This document shows, piece by piece, positions 31,005-38,953 of a stretch of DNA of 40,841 nucleotides. Within the stretch, counting starts at the first letter, position 1. Each line of letters starts with the position of its first letter. The notes under the pieces are model-generated. The model worked only from the letters and a program-made list of their open reading frames with translations. It was not told the origin of the DNA and did no database searches. The DNA lies in assembly GCA_030431335.1 (NCBI GenBank), contig JAUIJH010000029.1:1-40841 (forward strand). The letters are read 5' to 3'. The DNA is from Alphaproteobacteria bacterium (lineage in GTDB: Bacteria > Pseudomonadota > Alphaproteobacteria > Rhizobiales > Amorphaceae). A program made the translations under genes and the position numbers.

Positions 31005-32554
31005 CGACGCTTGCCCATATCCACGCCCGCGGCGCCCGCTGCTTCCCCGACCACCCCGCGCTGGTTTGGGATGCCGGAACGCTGACCTTCCGGCAGCAGC
31101 ATGAGGCGATGTGCGCGCTGGCCGGCGCGCTGCTGACGGGCGGCCTCGCGCCGGGCGACCGCGTCGCGGTGCTGGCGCGCAACGGGCCGGCGCAGGTGCT
31201 GGGCTTCGGCGCCTGCGAGGTGTCGGGACTGATTGCGGTCGCGGTCAACTTCCGCCTCGCACCGCCCGAGATCGCCTACATCCTGGGCGACAGCGGCGCC
31301 AAGGCGCTGATCTTCGACGCCGAGTTCGCGCCGCAGGTGGCGGCCATCGCGGCCGATTTCCCCGGCCTGCGGCTGATTGCGGCCGGCGGCGCGGTCGAGG
31401 GCGCCGAGCCCTTGGAGCCGATGACGGCCGACCCCGCGGCGCCCCCTGCCCCGCCCGCGCCGGACGACATCGCCTACCTCATCTACACCTCCGGCACGAC
31501 CGGCCGGCCCAAGGGCGTGATGCTCGACCACAAGAGCCAGGTCGCGCTGGCCGAGGAGGTGGTCACGGCCGGCGGCGTGACCCAGGCCGACAGCGTGCTC
31601 CTGGTGATGCCGCTCTACCATATCGGCGCCAAGTCCAAGCAGCTCGGCTACGCGCTGGCGGGCGCGACCTGCCACCTGGAACGCCAGTTCGGCGCCACCC
31701 GCGCACTCGAACGCCTCGCCGCCGATCGCATCACGGCCACCCATCTGGCGCCGATCATGGTGCAGATGCTGGTCGACGCCTACGAGCAGGCGCCGGTCGA
31801 CCTCACCGCCTTGAAAAACCTCTACTACGCCTCGGCGCCGATGCCGCTGCCGGTGCTGCGCCGCGCCGTCGCGGCGTTCGGGCCGGTGATGGTGCAGTTC
31901 TACGGCCTCACCGAGACGGGCGTCTCGTCCGTCCTCCAAGCACACCAGCACATCCTCGACGGCACGCCCGCCCAGATGGCCCGCCTCGGATCGGCGGGGC
32001 AGGAGACCTTCCGCTCGCGCATCCGCGTCAACCGGCCGGACGGCAGCGCGGCGGCGCCCGGCGAGCCCGGCGAGGTGCTGCTCGGCGGGCCCACCATCAT
32101 GCGCGGCTACTGGAACCGCCCCGAGGCCACCCAAACGACGCTGATCGACGGCTGGGTGCACAGCGGCGACGTCGGCATCCTCGACGCGGAAGGCTTCCTC
32201 ACCATCGTCGACCGGATCAAGGACGTGATCATCACCGGCGGCGAGAACGTCTATCCGCGCGAGGTGGAAGAGGCGCTGCTGGCCCACCCGGCGGTGGCGC
32301 AGGCGGCGGTGATCGGCGAGCCCGATCCGCGCTGGGGCGAGGCGGTCAGCGCCTTCGTGGTGCCGGGCGCGGGGGCCGCGCCCGATCCGGCCGAGTTGAT
32401 CCGCCACTGCCAGACGCTGATCGCGAGCTACAAGAAGCCCAAGCGCATCCGCCTGGTGGCCGAGCTGCCCCGGCTCGCCAACGGCAAGGTGGACAAGAAG
32501 GTGCTGCGCGCCGAGGCCGCCGAAGCCGCGGACGAGCCGGCCGCCCTCGCCTGA
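31001..32554 (+). CDS. Acyl-CoA synthetase (AMP-forming)
   Basis: The protein has 517 residues. Motifs: P-loop IAYLIYTSGTTGRPKGVM, MPLYHIGAKSKQL, FYGLTETGVSS, GWVHSGDVGILDAEGFLTIV and the catalytic Lys in LANGKVDKKVLRAE. It forms an acyl-CoA from a carboxylic acid and ATP. It is translationally coupled to the enolase-superfamily gene (4-nt overlap) and ends 4 bp before the convergent iclR. It is paralogous to 19631-21205 in the HCHL operon, with matching motif text across the whole length; substrate unknown. Confidence 0.92.
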   Translation: MTTLAHIHARGARCFPDHPALVWDAGTLTFRQQHEAMCALAGALLTGGLAPGDRVAVLARNGPAQVLGFGACEVSGLIAVAVNFRLAPPEIAYILGDSGAKALIFDAEFAPQVAAIAADFPGLRLIAAGGAVEGAEPLEPMTADPAAPPAPPAPDDIAYLIYTSGTTGRPKGVMLDHKSQVALAEEVVTAGGVTQADSVLLVMPLYHIGAKSKQLGYALAGATCHLERQFGATRALERLAADRITATHLAPIMVQMLVDAYEQAPVDLTALKNLYYASAPMPLPVLRRAVAAFGPVMVQFYGLTETGVSSVLQAHQHILDGTPAQMARLGSAGQETFRSRIRVNRPDGSAAAPGEPGEVLLGGPTIMRGYWNRPEATQTTLIDGWVHSGDVGILDAEGFLTIVDRIKDVIITGGENVYPREVEEALLAHPAVAQAAVIGEPDPRWGEAVSAFVVPGAGAAPDPAELIRHCQTLIASYKKPKRIRLVAELPRLANGKVDKKVLRAEAAEAADEPAALA

Positions 32555-32558
32555 GAAG

Positions 32559-33344
32559 TCAGGACGCCGCGTCGAGCGAGACGGGGCGAAGCCGCTCGCG
32601 GGCCGACAGCAGCGCCGCCACCGCCTCTTCGGCGGTGGGCCGCATCGCCTCGATGGGGGCCACCAGCCCCAGCACCAGGTTCTCCTCGATGCGCGGCTGG
32701 CGGATCAGCACCGCCATCACGCCCACCCCGGCCACCGCATGGCTCTCGGTGTGGGCGAAGCCGGACACCCGCAGCTGGCGGATCGCGCGCAGCTCCGTGT
32801 CGACCGTCACATGCTTCTGCGGGTCGGTTTCGAGGCTGTTGGTGCGGCGCAGCAGGCGGCCGACATAGGCATCGTCATGGGCCGACAGCAGGAGGTGGCC
32901 GATGGTGGTGCGCGTCAGCGGCCGCAGTTCGCGCGGCTTCATCACGTAGCGCAGGTCGCTGCGCGCGGGGATGACGGCGATCGTTTCGTAGTAGAGATCC
33001 TTGCGCACGGCGAGGCACACGGTGTGGTGAAACCGCTCGGCCAGCTCGCTCATCACGTGCTCGAGCCCGGTCTCCGGCAGCCGGGTGTACTGGATCCACT
33101 CGCTGATCATCGGCAGGCGCAGCGATGGGAAATATTTGCGCGTCTCGCTCTGGTAGATCAGATAGCCCTGGTCGGCCATCGAGCGCAGCAGGAACGAGGT
33201 CGACGATTGCGGCATGTCGAGCTCGCGGGCGATCTCGGTCACCCGCAGCGGGCATTTGCGCTCGTGGAACAGCTCGAACACCCGCAGCACGCGCTCGGCC
33301 GACTTGATCCCCGGCTTGCTCTCATATGGTGCGATTGCAGGCAT
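32559..33344 (-). CDS. IclR family transcriptional regulator
   Basis: The protein has 261 residues from ATG 33344; a TTG at 33356 would add four residues, and neither has a clear ribosome site. The winged HTH is LRVTEIARELDMPQSSTSFL followed by LRSMADQGYLIYQ. The effector domain includes HHTVCLAVRKDLYYETIAVI. It is last in the minus-strand operon of the TAXI transporter (33360-36263) and convergent with the synthetase. It probably senses the imported compound. The CATTNCATATG palindromes at 29761 and 36388 are candidate binding sites shared by its two flanking operons. Confidence 0.92.
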   Translation of the reverse strand: MPAIAPYESKPGIKSAERVLRVFELFHERKCPLRVTEIARELDMPQSSTSFLLRSMADQGYLIYQSETRKYFPSLRLPMISEWIQYTRLPETGLEHVMSELAERFHHTVCLAVRKDLYYETIAVIPARSDLRYVMKPRELRPLTRTTIGHLLLSAHDDAYVGRLLRRTNSLETDPQKHVTVDTELRAIRQLRVSGFAHTESHAVAGVGVMAVLIRQPRIEENLVLGLVAPIEAMRPTAEEAVAALLSARERLRPVSLDAAS

Positions 33345-33359
33345 GGCAGCTGGCAAACA

Positions 33360-35255
33360 TCATTCCGCGACAGCCCTTGCCGCCGACATCGAACGGCGGG
33401 ATGCCGCGGCGCGGACATACCATGCGAGCGCGAGAGCGGCGAGGGACACGACGATGACGGCGGGGTTGCCATGGCCGAGCCACTGGGTCGAGGCGCCGAC
33501 CGCGATGCCGGCGAGGGCGAGCCCCACCCCCAGCGCGAGGTTGGCGGCGAGGCTGTCGCCCATCTGCGCGAGGGCCAGCGCCAACAACACCGATCCGGCC
33601 GTGGCGGACACCACTGCGAGGGCGATTTCGGTCCAGTCGCCGATCCCGATCAGGGCCGGGTTGTAGACCCACAGGAACGGCACGAAGAAGCCCACCGCCG
33701 ACAGCTTCAGCGCGGCAACGCTGGTGTTCCACATGGAGGCGCCGGCCATCGACGCGGCCACGTAGCTCGCCACCGCCACCGGCGGCGTCACCATCGACAA
33801 GAGGCCGAAATAGAACAGGAAGAGGTGGGCGGCGAGCGGCGCCACGCCGATCTCGATGATCGACGGCGCCAGGATGATCGACAGCACGATGTAGACCGCC
33901 GACGTCGGCATCCCCATGCCGAGGATGATGCAGACGATGGCGGTGACCACCAGCGTGATGAAGAGGCCGCCGTGCTCGGTCAGCGCCGCCAGCGCCGCCG
34001 CGAGCTGGAAGCCGAGCCCGGACAGGGTGAGGACGCCCACTGCGATGCCGGCGCCGCCGCCGATGATGATCAGCGTCAACAGGCTGTCGCCGCTGCCGGA
34101 GAGCGCCTCCAGCGCCTTGGCCGGGGTGGGCAGGCGGCGAAAGCGGATCAGCGTCAGCACCAGGAGCGCGGCACTCGCGTAGATGCCGGCGGTGGTCGGC
34201 TGGTAGCCCTTGCCGATCATCAGGTAGACCAGCAGCACCAGCGGCAAAAGGTAGATCCACCCCGCCGCAAGGACCGGCCGCAGCGCAGGCCGCTCGGAGC
34301 GCTTGATGCCGTGCAGCCCGCGCCGCAGCGCGATGGCGTCGACCTGCAGGTAGATGCCGGCGAAGTACAGCGCCGCCGGAATCGACGCGGCGATCACCAC
34401 GTCGATGTAGTCGATCTGCAGGAAGTCGGCGATCAGGAAGGCGGTGGTGCCCATGATCGGCGGGGCGAGCTGGCCGCCGTTGGAGGCGACCGCCTCGATG
34501 GCGCCGGCCTGCTCCGGCTTGAAGCCGTTGCGCTTCATCAGCGGGATGGTGACGACCCCGGTGGAGATGATGTTGCCGACGGTGGTGCCGTTGATCGAGC
34601 CGAACGCGGCCGAGGCGAGGATCGCCACCTTGGCCGGCCCGCCGCGGCGGCCGCCCAGCAGCGAAATAGCGAGGTCGGTCAGCACCTTGGTTGCGCCGGA
34701 GCTCTCCAGGAGCTGCCCGAAGATGACGAACACCAGCACCACCGTGCAGATCACCCTCAGCACGCTGCCGGGGATGCCGTTGGAATCGGCGAACAGGTAG
34801 ATGGCGAGCTTCTTCGGCGGCTGCTCGAAGGCCTGCAGCGGGCCGGGGATGAGGTGCCCGAACAGGCCGTAGAGGATGAAGAGGCCGAACAGCACCGCGA
34901 TGGAGACACCGCAGCGCTTCCAGGTGGCGCGCAGCAGGAGGCCGATGGCGAGCGCGGCGGCGCCCCACCGGTCGGGCGTGCGGTTGATCGGATCGATGAT
35001 CCACGCCTCGTAGCTGAGGCTCATGTGGAGCCAGCAGGCGAACGCGAGGAGAGCGAGCGCGATGTCGTACCAGCGGGCCCGCGCGCCGATGGGATGCCGC
35101 AGCAGCACCGCGCACACGGCGAGCCCCAGCATCACGCCGAGATATTGCTCCATCACCACCGGCCAGCCGAGCCGGTTGGGGACCGAGAACACGAAGCCGA
35201 GCCCGATCAACGGGAGCAGCGACGTGCAGATTCGGAACAGGACGCCCGCTACCAT
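33360..35255 (-). CDS. TRAP transporter fused permease (TAXI family)
   Basis: The protein has 631 residues, with DctQ- and DctM-like parts fused as in the permease at 5661-7601. Segments: ILASAAFGSINGTTVGNIIS, SNGGQLAPPIMGTTAFLIAD, IILGMGMPTSAVYIVLSIIL and LLSMVTPPVAVASYVAAS. It works with the TAXI binding protein encoded upstream (48-bp gap) and is followed by iclR. The predicted role is import of a carboxylic acid, probably the substrate of the enolase/synthetase operon if the shared palindromes mark one regulon. Confidence 0.94.
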   Translation of the reverse strand: MVAGVLFRICTSLLPLIGLGFVFSVPNRLGWPVVMEQYLGVMLGLAVCAVLLRHPIGARARWYDIALALLAFACWLHMSLSYEAWIIDPINRTPDRWGAAALAIGLLLRATWKRCGVSIAVLFGLFILYGLFGHLIPGPLQAFEQPPKKLAIYLFADSNGIPGSVLRVICTVVLVFVIFGQLLESSGATKVLTDLAISLLGGRRGGPAKVAILASAAFGSINGTTVGNIISTGVVTIPLMKRNGFKPEQAGAIEAVASNGGQLAPPIMGTTAFLIADFLQIDYIDVVIAASIPAALYFAGIYLQVDAIALRRGLHGIKRSERPALRPVLAAGWIYLLPLVLLVYLMIGKGYQPTTAGIYASAALLVLTLIRFRRLPTPAKALEALSGSGDSLLTLIIIGGGAGIAVGVLTLSGLGFQLAAALAALTEHGGLFITLVVTAIVCIILGMGMPTSAVYIVLSIILAPSIIEIGVAPLAAHLFLFYFGLLSMVTPPVAVASYVAASMAGASMWNTSVAALKLSAVGFFVPFLWVYNPALIGIGDWTEIALAVVSATAGSVLLALALAQMGDSLAANLALGVGLALAGIAVGASTQWLGHGNPAVIVVSLAALALAWYVRAAASRRSMSAARAVAE

Positions 35256-35303
35256 CTCACACTTTCCCCGGCGTGGCGCAGCCGTCCCGCCCGATCGATC
35301 GCG

Positions 35304-36263
35304 CTACTGCCCGATCCCGGCTTCCTCGTAGAATTTGGCGGCGCCGGGCTGATAGGCGACGGGGCTCTCGAGCGCGAGATCGTCCTTGGAGAACGCCTTG
35401 AGCGCGGGGATCTCCGACTGCAGCTCGTCCCAGTTCTCGAAGATCGTCTTGGCGATCAGGTAGCCCGCCTCGTCATCGACCTTGGGTCCGGCCACCAGAT
35501 AAAGGTCGAGGCCGATGGCGGCCATCGGCTCGGAAACGCCGACATTGCGCTCCGACGGCTTGGTTTCGCCGATGCGCGCGCCGGGCGCGATGGCGTCGAC
35601 CACCGCGTCGGTCGCCTCATCGCCGAGCGCGAGCACCTTCATGCCGCCGGGCACCGACGAATGCGCCTCGCGCAGCGCCGGAATGCCGAGCGCCACGGCC
35701 GACGCGGCGGCACGCCCCTCGACCACGGCATCGAGCCCCTGGTTGAGGCCGCCCGCCGCCTGCGCGGACACATCCGCCGGCGTCATGCCCGCGGTGGCGA
35801 GGATCGCCTCGTTCACCTTTTCCAGCACGATGTTGGACTTGATGCCCACCACCACCGGCTTGCCCTTGAGGTCGGCGATCGAGCTGAGGCCGGAATCGGC
35901 GCGCGCCACATAGCCGTAGTCGAGCCGCATCATGCGCGCGATGGGGCGGATATGCTCGGCGGGCTTGGTGTAGGGCGACTCGCCCTTGGCCGCGAGGCCA
36001 AGGTCGACGCCGATGAAGACGCCGAGCGTCAGCTCGCCCGCGTCCAGCAGCGGCAGGTAGGACGAGGTGCCGCCGTGGGCCTCGGTGGTCGAGCGGATGC
36101 CGGCCTTCTCCTGCATCAGCTTGGCGACGCCGGAACCGATGATGTTGGCGATCGTGCCGGCCGGGTTGGTGCCGATGCTGATCTGCCGGAGCTCGGCATG
36201 CGAGGCGCTCGGGGCGAGCGAAAGCGTGGCGCCGATGGCCAACGCGAGGGCCGCAAGTTTCAT
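35304..36263 (-). CDS. TAXI family TRAP transporter solute-binding protein
   Basis: The start is the ATG at 36263, with GGGAGG about 6 nt upstream, giving 319 residues. MKLAALALAIGATLSLAPSASHA is a signal peptide. The mature start LRQISIGTNPAGTIANIIGS followed by EAHGGTSSYLPLLDAGELTL is characteristic of TAXI binding proteins. The C-terminal AYQPGAAKFYEEAGI also matches the family. It is the first gene of the operon SBP-permease-iclR. Ligand unknown. Confidence 0.92.
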   Translation of the reverse strand: MKLAALALAIGATLSLAPSASHAELRQISIGTNPAGTIANIIGSGVAKLMQEKAGIRSTTEAHGGTSSYLPLLDAGELTLGVFIGVDLGLAAKGESPYTKPAEHIRPIARMMRLDYGYVARADSGLSSIADLKGKPVVVGIKSNIVLEKVNEAILATAGMTPADVSAQAAGGLNQGLDAVVEGRAAASAVALGIPALREAHSSVPGGMKVLALGDEATDAVVDAIAPGARIGETKPSERNVGVSEPMAAIGLDLYLVAGPKVDDEAGYLIAKTIFENWDELQSEIPALKAFSKDDLALESPVAYQPGAAKFYEEAGIGQ

Positions 36264-36343
36264 GGAATCCTCCCAAATCACGGCTCTGGCTGATCCATTC
36301 TGGGCGAGATCAGGCTCCGGACACCGCATGCAAACGCGCCAGG

Positions 36344-36372
36344 ATGCTAGGTCCTGGAGGGGGGACAATCAA
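36344..36372 (-). promoter_or_regulatory. Predicted sigma70-like promoter of the TAXI operon
   Basis: On the minus strand, TTGATT (complement of 36367-36372) and TAGCAT (complement of 36344-36349) are separated by exactly 17 bp. They lie about 81 bp upstream of the binding-protein start at 36263. The IclR-like palindrome at 36388-36403 sits just upstream of this -35. Confidence 0.4.
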
Positions 36373-36373
36373 T

Positions 36374-36403
36374 TTGACCCGGCGACCCATTGCATATGTG
36401 ATG
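36374..36403 (+). promoter_or_regulatory. Predicted plus-strand promoter overlapping the CATTGCATATGTGATG palindrome
   Basis: TTGACC (36374-36379) is followed after 17 bp by TGTGAT (36397-36402). The palindrome CATTGCATATGTGATG (36388-36403; halves match at 6 of 8) covers the spacer and -10, so a bound regulator would block RNA polymerase. The same palindrome occurs at 29761-29776 in inverted form. Confidence 0.4.
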
Positions 36404-36796
36404 GATCCCTTCCACCCCCGATCTGGCCGCCCCTCTCCGCCTCGCCGGCCTGCGCCGCACGTGGGTTGCGCAGCCCGCAACCCGCCGGTTTCGCCGCGCC
36501 CGCGGCCGCGCCTTGATGCGCTTCGACGAGGGGGTTGGCGCCCCGGCACTGCGGTGGCTCCGCGCCCACGGCGCGCGAAGGCCGAGCGGATCATGACCTT
36601 CAGCGGTCCGGCTGCGGGTGCGGACAGCGCCGCAAGTCTTCGCGGCCGAAGCATGTTCGGTACGATCCTTGCTTGCCGTTCGAGAGCCGCCCACCCGGCG
36701 GGCCAACCATCTCCACTGCTGCAGTCGAGATGCCGAACGGTCCCCGCCCCGGGGCGCCGCGGGCCATGCGCGCCCTCCGAGGAGGAGCTACCCGAC
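36404..36796. other. 393-bp leader without a convincing gene
   Basis: No reading frame here has family character. Frames stay open on both strands because of the high GC, but they are rich in Arg/Pro/Ala. It probably forms the 5' untranslated leader of the DctQM-DctP-HyuA operon, and it includes the hairpin at 36463-36483. Confidence 0.5.
36463..36483 (+). terminator. Hairpin in the leader (possible attenuator)
   Basis: GGGTTGCG (36463-36470) and CGCAACCC (36476-36483) form a perfect 8-bp stem with a 5-nt loop. No U-run follows. It lies about 80 nt past the predicted plus-strand promoter. Confidence 0.35.
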
Positions 36797-38911
36797 GTGT
36801 CGCACACCACCGCAGCCGCTCGCCCCGTCGCTTCGGACGCGCAGAAGGCACCTGCGGGATCCGCCGGCGACGGGCCGCCGAACGCGTCGGCAGCCGCCCG
36901 GTTCGTCGTCCGTCTCGCCGCCGCGACCGGCGCCGTCTCGGGCGTCCTCGCCCCCCTCGCCCTCGGCGTCATGTGCGCGTTCATCGTGTGGGACGTGTTC
37001 GCCCGCTACGTCCTCGGCGCGCCGACGATCTGGGCCAACGAGATCGCCACCTACCTCATGGTCGTCGTCGCCCTGGTCGGGGCCAGCTTCGCCCACCGGG
37101 CCGACGCGCACATCCGCGTCGAGATCCTGATCGACCGGTTCGGCGCACCGCTGCGCCGGGGGCTCGAGACCGTCGGCGCCTGGGCGGGCCTGTGGTTCGT
37201 GCTCGTCGCCGGCTGGCAGGGCGTGGAGTTCGTCGCCAAGAGCTACGGCTACGGGAGCCGCACCTTCTCGCTCCTCCTCACCCCCTTGTGGATCCCGCAA
37301 CTCGCGATCGCCGCGGGCTGGCTGATGATGATCCCCGTCGTCCTGGGAGAGATCGAGGCGCTGCGTCCCGCGAGATCGCGCCTCGGCGCATGGGCGCTCC
37401 TCCTCACGCCGATTCTCTTCGCGCTCATCCTCCTCGCGCTCGGCGACGTGCGCGCGGAGATCCCCGGCCTCGGGCTCGATGTGCGCCTTGCGCTTACGGC
37501 GGGCGTGGTGCTCGTCGCCGCGGCGCTCCATTCGGGGGCCGGCATCGCGGCGGGGCTCGTGGCGATGGTCGGCCTCACGGGGCTCTTGCTCTGGGGCGTC
37601 GTGGAGGCGGGCGGCGGACCGGGGGCGATGGTCGCGGCGTTCGCGCTGGCGATCATCGGCCTCATGCTGGCGGGGGTGCGGGTGTTCCTGGCGATCGGCC
37701 TCGCCGGGCTCATCGGCGTCCACGTGGTGACGCCGGTCGCGCTCCCCGAGGTCACGGCCGAGCGCGCCTGGGAGGTGCTCAACTCCTTCACCCTCACCGC
37801 GCTGCCGATGTTCGTCCTGATGGGCGTGCTCTTGCTGCGCTCGGGCGTCAGCGGCGACCTCTTCGGCGCCATGGTGCACTGGATCGGACGCCTGCCCGGC
37901 GGTCTCGCCCATGCCGGCATCGCCGCCTGCACGATCTTCTCCACCGTCTCCGGCTCCAGCCTCGCCACCGCCGCGACGATGGGCAAGATCGCCTGCCCGG
38001 AGATGCTGGAGCGCGGCTATAACCGCCCCCTCACCTTCGGCTCGATCGCCGCGGGCGGCACGCTCGGCATCCTGATCCCGCCCTCGATCGCCCTCATCAT
38101 CTACGGCTCGACGGTGGGCGTTCCGATCCCCAAACTCTTCCTGGCGGGGATCGTGCCGGGCCTCGTCCTGTCGGCCGCCTTCATGGTGGTGGTGGCGATC
38201 TGGAGCAAGCTCGATCCGGTCGCCGTCCCGGCCGGGCCGAAGAGCTCGTGGCCGGAGCGGCTGCGCTCGCTGTGGGCCATCGCGCCGATGGGGCTTCTCG
38301 TCTTCGCCGTCCTCGGCTCGCTCTATCTCGGCGTCGCGACGCCGACCGAAGCCGGCGCGGTCGGCGCCTTCGCCGCCCTCGTCCTCTGCGCGGCAAAGGG
38401 CAAGCTCTCGCTACGCTCCGGCGCCCAGGCGCTGCGCGAGGCGACCCTCACCACCGCCTTCCTGATGCTCATCATCGTCGGCGCGTCGATCCTCACCTTC
38501 GTGTTCGACTTCCTGCGCATCCCGCAGAACCTCGCCGCGGCGGTGGTGGCGGCGGACGTGTCGGGCCCGCTCGTCATCCTCGCCATCGCGGCGATCTACA
38601 TCGTGCTCGGCATGTTCGTGGAGACCACCGCGATGATCCTGATGACCTTGCCGGTGATGTTTCCGATCGTCGTGGGGCTCGGCTACGACGGGGTGTGGTT
38701 CGGCGTCTTCGTGGTCATCCTGGTGGAGGTCGGGCTGATCACGCCGCCGGTCGGGCTGAACCTCTTCATCCTGCGCGGGGTGGTGCCGTCGGCGCAACTC
38801 GGCGAGATCGCCCGCGGCGTCGCCCCCTTCGGCGTCGCCATGCTGTTGGTCCTGATCTTGCTTTATTTCGTACCGGACCTTGCCCTCTGGCTCCCCGCAC
38901 AACTCGACTGA
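36797..38911 (+). CDS. TRAP transporter DctQM fusion permease
   Basis: The start is GTG 36797 (VSHTTAAARPVASD), preceded by GAGGAGGAG, giving 704 residues. The in-frame open stretch back to 36344 is low-complexity and has no ribosome site. The DctQ part is at about residues 35-190 (FARYVLGAPTIWANEIATYL, ADAHIRVEILIDRFG). The DctM part follows (FSTVSGSSLATAATMGKIAC, GSIAAGGTLGILIPPSIALI, LITPPVGLNLFILRG). This is the DctPQM-type fusion, distinct from the TAXI fused permeases elsewhere in the window. The cognate DctP follows 42 bp downstream. Confidence 0.93.
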   Translation: MSHTTAAARPVASDAQKAPAGSAGDGPPNASAAARFVVRLAAATGAVSGVLAPLALGVMCAFIVWDVFARYVLGAPTIWANEIATYLMVVVALVGASFAHRADAHIRVEILIDRFGAPLRRGLETVGAWAGLWFVLVAGWQGVEFVAKSYGYGSRTFSLLLTPLWIPQLAIAAGWLMMIPVVLGEIEALRPARSRLGAWALLLTPILFALILLALGDVRAEIPGLGLDVRLALTAGVVLVAAALHSGAGIAAGLVAMVGLTGLLLWGVVEAGGGPGAMVAAFALAIIGLMLAGVRVFLAIGLAGLIGVHVVTPVALPEVTAERAWEVLNSFTLTALPMFVLMGVLLLRSGVSGDLFGAMVHWIGRLPGGLAHAGIAACTIFSTVSGSSLATAATMGKIACPEMLERGYNRPLTFGSIAAGGTLGILIPPSIALIIYGSTVGVPIPKLFLAGIVPGLVLSAAFMVVVAIWSKLDPVAVPAGPKSSWPERLRSLWAIAPMGLLVFAVLGSLYLGVATPTEAGAVGAFAALVLCAAKGKLSLRSGAQALREATLTTAFLMLIIVGASILTFVFDFLRIPQNLAAAVVAADVSGPLVILAIAAIYIVLGMFVETTAMILMTLPVMFPIVVGLGYDGVWFGVFVVILVEVGLITPPVGLNLFILRGVVPSAQLGEIARGVAPFGVAMLLVLILLYFVPDLALWLPAQLD

Positions 38912-38953
38912 CTTTGCGCGCTTTCCCCGCGCGCCCGCCCCGAGGAGATCCCC

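Noticed and set aside
32739-36293. An 1184-codon plus-strand frame across iclR and the second TAXI system
   Set aside because: Low-complexity antisense shadow; the minus strand carries complete, motif-bearing proteins throughout.
36344-36796. Upstream extension of the DctQM fusion protein by about 150 residues
   Set aside because: The stretch is Pro/Arg/Ala-rich without motifs, and a strong GAGGAGGAG precedes the GTG at 36797.
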